From NCBI RefSeq assembly GCF_003945595.2, contig NW_024104532.1, positions 4,339,501 through 4,403,500 of the forward strand: a stretch of DNA of 64,000 nucleotides. The letters run 5' to 3'. Below the pieces are notes generated by a model. It did no database searches. It had not been told where the DNA came from and saw nothing but the letters and a program-made list of their open reading frames with translations. A program made the translations under genes and the position numbers. The stretch is from Pipra filicauda (lineage: Eukaryota; Chordata; Aves; Passeriformes; Pipridae). Shown piece after piece: positions 32,246-62,000 of the stretch (position 1 is its first letter; each line of letters opens with the position of its first letter).

Positions 32246-33370
32246 ATGCAGTGCACTATAAATATATACATACCTATAAATATATACATAGAGAGATCTC
32301 TATATTGCAGCTCTACATGATTCTCGGTGCTGTATGGGGCAGAGGTGCCCTCTGCGCCCCTGAGAGTGAATTGGAGTCTTGCAGATCATTTTATGCTCTG
32401 TGTTTCCTTTACTTTTCCAACCTTGTTTCTGTATCAATCTGTGGGTTCTCCCGGGAGCTAAAGCCACATGGTTCCTGAAGCACTTGGCGTCTGTCACTGC
32501 TGCCCCACAGGCACATGATGGAGGGGGGGAGGATTTTCTTGCTGCAGCCACAGCACCCAGGGCTGGGGGAGAGCAGGGCTCTGGGATGGGTTTGGGATAG
32601 GGGTGTCCCATCCCCCTCTGCTCAGCTGCTCTGTGTATTTACTTATGGGTTGGAAAAGGCCCCAGGCACAATTGCAGGAAAGTGGGATCTCAGTAGGAGC
32701 TCCTTAAAGCCCTCCCTGCCTTTACATGCCATGACTGGGGGTACCCTCGGGATCAGAAATGCAGAGCTTGGGGCATGGGACAGAGAAGTGTTGAGGACTC
32801 CATGGGGAGCTGGGTGCACCCCCATGTCCAAGGTGAGAGCCTGAGCTCCGATGCCTCCAGGGCTGTTGGCTTTCCCTGCAAACCCATATTACCAGTTTAT
32901 CCTCCCAAGGTGCCGGAACGGCAGCTTTCCAGGCCATCCCAAAACCAAGCTCTTCTTAAATGAAATAGCCAAAGCCACCTCCTGCCTTGTGCAGTTTCTT
33001 GCTGTTCTTGAGGTTTATCCAGAGTTGAGAGGGGACACCCTGGGGTACCCAGTCCTGGGCCCCAGATCTGTGGCTCTGAGGCCTCAGCACTCATGGGGGA
33101 GTGGTGGGGGTATTCCAGCTGGGAGCTGGGGGAAAGATCAGAGACAGGGAGGTGGGGATGCCAGACCCACTAACTGCTGGACCTCTCCTGGGTTTACCTG
33201 AATTACCCCATCATGGATGCCTGAGTCCCTGATGAATCCCTCTGCAAGCCTCTGGGAATGATGGACATTCCCAGGGCCATTCAGCATTCCCTCCACTGCA
33301 AACTATTGGGTTGGGAGGGGGTTTGGCTTATTTTTTTCATAAAACTAATAAGGTTGTTTCCACACAAACA
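32246..33370 (+). other. ABLIM3: ABLIM3 3' untranslated region (end approximate)
   Basis: Follows the stop codon with no ORF of note. It begins with an AT-rich tandem repeat and a short palindrome (agagagatctct). No AATAAA is seen. The best candidate 3' end is the variant signal CATAAA at 33338 followed by a GT-rich stretch near 33380-33398, so the end is an inference. Confidence 0.45.
32256..32290 (+). repeat. 17-base AT-rich direct repeat in ABLIM3 3' UTR
   Basis: Two identical copies of ctataaatatatacata (32256-32272 and 32274-32290), separated by one C and starting eleven bases after the stop codon. Confidence 0.9.
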
Positions 33371-33398
33371 TTTTTCCTGGTGTCTGTGGTGCTCTGGT
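33338..33398 (+). terminator. ABLIM3: Candidate ABLIM3 polyadenylation region (variant signal)
   Basis: The variant hexamer CATAAA (33338-33343) is followed about 40 bases later by a GT-rich element (ggtgtctgtggtgctctgg). The spacing suits cleavage near 33360-33370, but the hexamer is not canonical. Confidence 0.35.
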
Positions 33399-34959
33399 TT
33401 CCTATTTGCTTGTCCATCACAATTTTCAGACATGTGACAGGACTGAACTGTTACAAACAGGCCAGGAAGCTGTAGGATATCTCTGCAGGAGCCAGGTCAG
33501 CAGGGTTCCTCCGAGGGTACAGCAAGGGTTTTGCCTTCACTGTGCCAAGGGCCAGCTCTGCTTCTGCCTGTTCTGGTCCCCTCTCCTGTCCTGGTGTTTC
33601 CCATCAAGTGGATTGAATGCTCTCCTTGCCATCAAATGTTGCCCAGCTTGTTGCCCAAAAAGCCATCACAAGGTTCCTGTGTGAGGCAGCAGAGATATGT
33701 GGGGCCCCTTGCAGGGGTTTGCCAGGGTGCAGGGGGCTCAAGACAGGAGATCTCCCATTAGGAGCAACCCCAGCTCTGGGAGCTTTACACCAACATGGGA
33801 GAGGCTGGGGACTGAGGTGGAGATGGCACCATTTCCCTGGTAACCACTCCTGTCTGCTTTAGAGCAGCACTAACTGAACCAATTTTATTTATAATTGTCT
33901 TACTTATATAAACTAGGGCTCCCTAAATCAAGCTTAACTGTTTGCGGCTACAGGAAACTTCCATCTCCAGCAGCAGTTTCAGTGATAAAGCCTGGAGGAT
34001 ATTATTAATAACAATAATAACAGAACAGCAGGAGTCTTTTCATTTTCAAATAATTTTATGGACTAACTAACTGTTCTCCTGCATGGCAAAGGTGGGAAAA
34101 CTGAGGCAGGACACAGTGCTCCCTCCCAGAGCCAAGGCAGCCTCTCTGGCTCATACCATTCTGGGGCAGCAAACCTCATGGGTCGCTCATGGGCTGTGCA
34201 GAAGGTACCCAGGTGTCAGCACCTGCCCTGGAAGCAATTCCTGCCTAAGCCCATCCTCTCATTTGGCTGCTCTGCAATTCCCAGCCACAAAGCAGCCCAA
34301 GCCTGCCGGTGTTGGCAGCCCTGGCTTATGAGCACCTCTGACCACAGATGACCCCATGTTATGAGAGAAAATTAGGGCTTGATCCAGACAGGAGGGACCA
34401 GCAAACACCGTCCAGGCAGGGAGCAGTGTCTGGGCAGGAGCTGGCTCCCAGCCAGCCATGGAGAGGTGAGAGAGGCTTCTGCCTCACAGCAGTCCTGGGC
34501 TGAGTGTGCCCCAAATGGGGAATTTCTTGAGGCCAGTTGCTAATGCCCATCTAATATTTCAATTATTGCTTTCCCAAGCGATAACAGGGTATGTGTGATT
34601 TACATATTTCTGTCACAACCTGCTGTCCCCAGAGGGGTGCCAGGAGACGCTGTCCTTGCTGCCACACGTGAGGCACTCTCTCACACACCCCACAAGTCTG
34701 CCGAGCCCAGATCTCCCTTGAGGGGAGAGGGACAGTGACAGTGGCAGGAGCACCGTGGCCCGGCAGATGCCGGGCACATGAGGGGCACCAGGAAGGAGCA
34801 GATATGGAAGGGGTTTTGAGGTAGCTGTGTTTGCTCACAGCATGTGTGTTTGGGTGTGGGAATTCGGTATTTTTTCCCCAAACCGAAGTTGCCCAACCCA
34901 ACAATCCCCGCAGGCAGGTGAAGGTGCCCCACTCTAGACCCCCGCCCTTCCCAGGGGGT
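33371..34959. other. ABLIM3 to AFAP1L1 intergenic region
   Basis: About 1.6 kb. It contains the AT-rich candidate element at 33865-34085; the rest is unique GC-rich sequence with no ORF that I recognise. Confidence 0.6.
33865..34085. promoter_or_regulatory. AT-rich candidate regulatory element between ABLIM3 and AFAP1L1
   Basis: An island of AT-rich complex sequence in GC-rich flanks. It has a RUNX-type tgcggc next to an ETS-type aggaaact (about 33943-33959), followed by attattaataacaataataa. It lies 1.3 kb upstream of the AFAP1L1 start and 0.5 kb past the likely ABLIM3 end. Confidence 0.3.
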
Positions 34960-35339
34960 CTCTGAGTGCTGCGGGGGATGATCAACGCCCGGTGTGCGGC
35001 AGCACCTGGTGGGGATGTAGGGATGAGGGGACCCGGGACACCCCCAGCCGCGCAAGGGGGGTCGTGGGAGGTGGGCGCTGCAGGGCTGCACACGGAGGGT
35101 CCCTGTCTCTGGGGACAACCCTTCCGCCCGTGCTGCCGGCGGGGAACCCCCCCCCGGACTGTGTCCCGGTGCCGTGCCGGGCCGTGCCGGTGCTCGGCGC
35201 TGCCGTGCACCGAGGGAGGGGCGGACGAAGGGATTGGCCGCTCCGAACCGAGACCCGGCCCCGCCGGGCGGCTGCTGCCCGTGACACTCGCCCGCCCGCG
35301 CCTCCCGGGGCGGCCGGTGCTGCCCGCGGCTCCGGGACC

Positions 35340-56724
<21,385 letters not shown>

Positions 56725-57638
56725 GCCAGCCTACCAAGCCCCTGATGGACACTGGAGCTCAAGGAGGAGCTACAAGCCCCCTTTCTCCAAGACACTGGGA
56801 GGGTGCTGGGAAGGCATGGTGGGAAGAGACATTCTCCCAGACCCCACCACTGTGGCACCGTCTGCCTCGTGGGCAACACTACAAACCAGGGAATAGAGGG
56901 CGGGAGTGGGATTTGGGAGGCGGGTGGGGAAAGGGAGAGTCCCTTGTGGATCAGGGTCACATACTACTGGGAAACCCATCTCTGGGGAGAGCCTGCCCCA
57001 GGGCCAGGAGTTCGACATAAGGTGTGTGTGCCCATGGTGGTGCATAAGGAAGGAGGGGAGAGCCTGGGAGCTGGCAGTTGGCACTGCCCAGCAGGCTCTC
57101 TGATTTATCAGGATCAGCATGTGTCCAGGCTAACACTTTCCAAAGCAACCACGGACTCATTGGGGATTTTTAGCTCCCTTAGTATTGGGATTCATGAGCT
57201 GCTCAGGACCAGACACTTCAGAGATGCTGATCATTCACCCTGCTCACTGCTCCCAGCTCTGCAGGGTCTCATCTCAGGGTTCCTCATGTCTCGAGCTTGC
57301 TGCGCCTCAACCAAGTGCCTTCGTCCAATATTTCCTTCTTGTCTTCCAGGCAGTAAAGGCGAGGGCGTGCTGCCTTCCCTTGGGAATGAAGGAAGCTCAA
57401 GTGTCAGCATTTGAAAGCAAATTAACAGTGGACACCTCTCACCCTTGCTAAACAGCTTAGAAGTGCTGCAAAGGGCTGAGGCTGGAGGCAGCCCTGCTCT
57501 CTGCCCTAGTCCTGTGGCTTTCAGGGGAGTGGGAAGGGAGCAGGGCTCTGTCCTGGCCAACAGTGCATTCACACTATTGCTGCCACAGTCAGACACAGGT
57601 TGCCAAGGCATGTGGTCAAAATGGAGTGATGGGAAGTT

Positions 57639-57665
57639 TAAAAAAACAAAAAACAAAACAAAAAC
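57639..57665. repeat. A-rich simple repeat
   Basis: Runs of A broken by single C (aaaaaacaaaaaacaaaac) in the AFAP1L1 3' UTR. Confidence 0.85.
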
Positions 57666-57889
57666 TCAGAAGTGCTATCAAATGGGGGGATTGGAACAGA
57701 ACAGAGAAATAGAAGAAGGTTATTCAGCACAGGCAGAAACAAGGGACAGGAATGAAAAGGAAAGGCCCAGGCTTTTGTGCTGGGAACAAGGGAGTCGGAC
57801 CATCACCCACTCATGCTATCACTGCCACAATTAACCTCTGGAGCTCGCTCTTTCAAAGCCCTGTGTTAGTAACTAGGTAAGCAGCTTTT

Positions 57890-57895
57890 AATAAA
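57890..57895 (+). terminator. AFAP1L1: AFAP1L1 poly(A) signal AATAAA
   Basis: Canonical AATAAA in gcttttaataaaaacactgg, about 1.17 kb after the stop codon and before the antisense CR1. Cleavage is expected near 57905-57920. Confidence 0.75.
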
Positions 57896-57915
57896 AACAC
57901 TGGCACTGGCCCGCT

Positions 57916-58589
57916 GGTTCCTCTGGCTGAGGGAGCATGGCAGGAAAGCTACTCCTGCTCACAGGGAAACAGGCCAGGGTGGGTCTGGGGTGAGTTCAGC
58001 ACTCCTGCGGCAGCTTGGATGGGCAGGTTGGGGGAATCTTGTACATAGGATTAGTGATTGCTGTTAGCTCAGAACCCTGTGCTCAGCTGCCTGCTACCAC
58101 AGCCTATGAAAGCATACCAGAGAATCTCAGAGTGATTTGGGCTGGAAGAGACCTTGAAGACCATCTCATTCCACCCCTGCCATGGGCAGGGACACCTTCC
58201 ACTAGACTAGGTTGCTCCAAGCCCTGTCCAACCTGGCCTTGAAGACTTCCAGGGACAGGGCAGCCACAGCTTCTCTGGACAACCTGTACCAGGACCTCAC
58301 CACCCTCATAGGGAAGAATTCCTTCCCAGTATCCCATCCATCCCTGCTCTCTCAGTAGGAAGCCATTCCCCCTTGTTCTGTCACTCCAAGCCCTTGTAAA
58401 AAGTCCCCCCCCCATCGTTCATGGTGGCTCCCCGTGGGGTAGCCCCCAGTTGTGAGGCAGCTTTGGCCAAGGCTTTGGGGTTTGGTTAATGTTTATTCAC
58501 CAGCAAGTGAGGACCACTCGCTGCCTCCTCCACCTCAGCTCGGCCTGGTCTCACCGAGCCTCTCCTAGTCCTTTACTGAAGAGGTGAAA
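57916..58589. other. AFAP1L1 to GRPEL2 intergenic gap
   Basis: Under 700 bases, largely the antisense CR1 (58117-58407) followed by a C run (about 58404-58413). The genes are in tandem orientation. Confidence 0.7.
58117..58407 (-). mobile_element. CR1 retroposon fragment, antisense
   Basis: Starts with agagaatctcagagtgattt and the ggctggaagagacctt motif, and runs through ggacaacctgtaccagg to ttctgtcactccaag. It occupies much of the gap between AFAP1L1 and GRPEL2. Confidence 0.87.
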
Positions 58590-58855
58590 CCTGTCCCATT
58601 GTCACCCCTTACACCGCGCAGCCAGTGGCGGGAGCCGCGTGTCCAGGGCCGGGGGGACCGGAGCTGTGTCTGGAGCCGAGCCCCGGGCTGCCGCAGCCGT
58701 GTCCAGGAGCCGTGTCCAGGCCCAGGTCCGAGTCCAGAGGGACAAGCGTTCTACGCCCCTACTCCACTCCCGGCATCCCGGAGCAGCGCCTCCGGGGCCG
58801 GGCGGGGCCTCCCCGACCCGTCCGGCCGAGGCACCGCCCGCCGCTCCCCGCAGGG

Positions 58856-58877
58856 CCCTGTGGGATCTGTAGTTGTC
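58856..58877 (-). promoter_or_regulatory. GRPEL2: ZNF143/Staf-type element upstream of GRPEL2
   Basis: On the minus strand it reads aactacagatcccacag, matching the ACTACA-nn-TCCCA core of the ZNF143 (SBS) motif. It lies about 65 bases before the start codon. Confidence 0.5.
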
Positions 58878-58938
58878 GGCGGCGCCGGCGCATCGCGGCC
58901 GCCTAATCCCTCCATCCCGCCCGGCGCTCAGCGGGGCC

Positions 58939-59006
58939 ATGGCCGCCCGCTCCCTGCGGCGCTTCGGGACCCTCCTGCCGGTCTGCGGCTCGGCGAGGCA
59001 GGGCAG
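58939..59006 (+). CDS. GRPEL2: GRPEL2 coding exon 1, presequence
   Basis: 22 codons plus two bases, ending GGCAG|gtacgt. The only charged residues are Arg, as expected of a matrix-targeting signal. Confidence 0.85.
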
Positions 59007-62000
59007 GTACGTGGGGCGGAGTGGGGCGGAATGGGGCGGGCGGAGGGGGACCCGAGAGGTCCCGCTCCCGTGGAGGGCTCGGGGCGAGACGTGGCAGCGC
59101 CGCGGGGCCGGGCCCGGGCAGGCGCCGCGCCGGGGGAGGGAGCGGACCCGGACCCAGACTCAGACCCGGATCTGGACCCGGACCCGGACCCGCATCCGCA
59201 CCTGCATCCGCACCTGGACCCCGCCGCTCGAGCATCATCCCCCGGGAGGTCCCCGCATCACCGCCCGGACCCGCACGCTGCCGACCCCCGGCTACTCAGC
59301 AGGGCCTGGAGTAAAATTAGGCTCCAATAACCGAGTTCTTTCCTGGAAAAATATGACTTTTTGAGTAAAAAAAAATTAATTTCTATGGAAGAGGGTTTCC
59401 GTGCTCGGTGAGTCACGTTGTGTGGTGGTTTCCTGCCACTGCGCGTGGTTTCTGTGTCTCGCCCATCTGAACCATTTATTCGTGAACTACATGTTTAATG
59501 CGCTCCCTGGTTTTTATTTTTGGTGGTGAGGCAGCACCCGTGCTATCAACGTGTTTTGGGTGGTCACAGGAAGAGAATCCATTTAATTGTGTCAATATTT
59601 AGGCAGAAAAACAGTGCCCGGTCATGTTTTTGGACATCGTGGTATATGGCTTATTAGAGGGAAATTCATAAAGGTACCTTGGGTATTTGGGTGAAATGTG
59701 GACAGGCAAAAAGGAAGAAAGTCAAAATGCTTATTAGATTTTTTTTTTTCTCCAGAAAAGAAACACCACCAAAAGACCATTTAAATGCAATAAAATAATT
59801 CTGCAGCATGTAATAGAAGTAAATGTGTTTGGGGCTAAATGGAAAGATGTGTGTCAGAAAATTCTTCCTCTTTCATGTTCCGTCATATGTGTGAAAACTG
59901 CTTTGCCCCTCCTAAAATGTGCACTGAGTGTGAAATAGGTGACTGATGGAGCTCAGCAGGCTTCTGTTGTGGAGAATCCTGGGACGTGCTGTCGATGTGA
60001 AGCTTCTCTTTGTACACAAAATTTTTTGTAGCCCTGCCTGGGTCGCTCCCAATGGGAACAGCTCTGTAAGCAAGGCAGGGGTGGTGGGGCCCAGGCTCCC
60101 AACCTGGGATTCCTTACCCTGGACTGGCTTAGTCTGGCTTAGGGAGCCTCCTGCCCAATTTACAGCCATCCTGTGTGGAGGTGCACTGCACAAGCTTGTT
60201 CACCAGCTTCATTGAAGAAGAATCCACATAGTGTTATAGAATCAGAGAATATCCTGAGTTGCAAGGGACCCACAGGGATCATTGAGTCCAACTCCTGGCT
60301 CTGCAGAGGACACCCCAGCAATCCCACCATGTGCCTGAGAGCATTGCCCAAACACTCCTTGAGCTCTGTCAGCCCTGGGGCCGTGACCACTGCCCTGAGG
60401 AGCCTGTTCAGTGCCCAACCACCCTCTGGGGGAAGAACCTTTTCCTAATATCCAACCTAACCTTTCCCTGACACAGCTCCAGCTGTTCCCTTGGGTCCTG
60501 TCACTGGTCACAGAGAGCAGAGATAGATGAGGAAGCTGCAGACTGTGGTGAGGTCTCCCCTCAGTCTCCTCTTCTCCAGCTGAACAATCCAAGTACCCTC
60601 AGTTGCTCCTCATATGGCCCCTCCAGACCATTCATCATCTTCATGTCCCTCCTTTGGACGCTCTCTAACAGCTTTAGATCTTTCTTACTTTGTGGGGCCC
60701 AAAACTGCCCCCAGGACTCTGAGGCCACCCCAGTGCAGAGCAGAGCAGGACAATCCCTGCTTGACTGGGTTAATCTCTGGTATCACTCCCTGATGAAACA
60801 GAGCAAAGGAATTGGGAGTAATTAGATTTCCTTCCAAAGCAAGCTCATCAGAGAAGAAACACTGATGCAGATGTTTCTATGTGTCTCAGCAGTTGTGTGC
60901 TTTGTCATGCTGATTTGTGAGGAGGGAGTGTTTTAGGAGGGGTGGGGAAGGACCCTTGTGTTTAGAGGGAGCATGACAGTCACTTTGGGATGTTCGGGAA
61001 TGGTGCTATCCTGCCTGTGCTCCAGAAAGAGGTGATACTATTTTATATCTGACCAGAGACCTATTTTATATCTGACCAGAGACCTGTTCTCATCATTTAA
61101 ATTCTAATCTTTAGGGCCAAGTGGCTTAAACCATATGGCTGCAATCAACTTTTCTGCTACATCTGATCTGTTTGGCTTTCTGTGACATCCCTTTGTAAAT
61201 CTTTTGGTATCACCAGCTTACTTGTGTAACCCCTTCACACGCCCTGAGACTTCCACGTGTCTGTCACTTAAGGATGTGTCAACTTCCTCCCGTGGGATTT
61301 CTGCCCACTTTTAGGGCAGCTGTGATCAAGACAGTGTTTAGGAGATGGAGCAGAGCCAGTGGACAGGCTGTAAATAGCACTTTTCTGTGGAGTGGTTTTT
61401 TTCATCCTGAAGGAAGAAGTAAATTGAGTGGCATTTTCAGTCCTCCATAAGAATCCTTCCTAGGAACTCCCTTTGGAGCCAGTCTGTGGCTCTGGTTTCT
61501 TGCCTACAACTTTTAAGGCAGGCTCATCTGAGCAGCATGTGATACCCGGGGCACGTCCCTGCACGGGGGAGTGTTCTCTAAGTTGGTTTCACAGGCTGGA
61601 GAGAGGAGTCCATGCAGGGAGCTCCCTGCTCCACGTAGGCAAGTCCCTGGAGCTGAGGCACCGGCTCATCCATGCCCCTCTCCTCCTACGCTCCGAAACA
61701 CACCCATTCCTGTAGAGTAACTCTCTTACGGAAGAAAATGTCTCACTAACCTTTGCTTCTTGGGTGCAAAAGAGTTAACTGAGTTGCACAGCCTATTTTT
61801 AAGACAACAGAGTCTAATCTGTGAGAGGCCCAGCAAGATTTCTCAGCTGCATTTCAGGTTGCTTGGTTCATCTGTGGCGTGGCTGATTTCCTTCCCTGCA
61901 GCTCTTTAAATGAAATGTGAGACGATAAAGGACAAAGCTTGTAGTTGGTGCTTAGCGTGGACACACCTTTATGTGCAAAGAAAGCTTCACAGATTGATTT

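Larger units (their letters stand above)
56725..57915 (+). other. AFAP1L1: AFAP1L1 3' untranslated region
   Basis: About 1.2 kb from the stop to just past the poly(A) signal. It contains an A-rich simple repeat (about 57639-57665). No ORF recognised. Confidence 0.7.
58590..59300 (+). promoter_or_regulatory. GRPEL2: GRPEL2 CpG-island promoter
   Basis: Very high GC and CpG density from about 58590 through exon 1 into intron 1. No TATA box. It carries a ZNF143-type site and a near-NRF1 sequence (ggcgcatcgcgg, about 58886) within 85 bases of the ATG, typical of nuclear genes for mitochondrial proteins. Confidence 0.75.

Noticed and set aside
58584..59330. 248-codon plus-strand frame over GRPEL2 exon 1
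   Set aside because: It is in a different frame from the presequence and is produced by CpG-island sequence and the hexamer repeat (Asp-Pro repeats).
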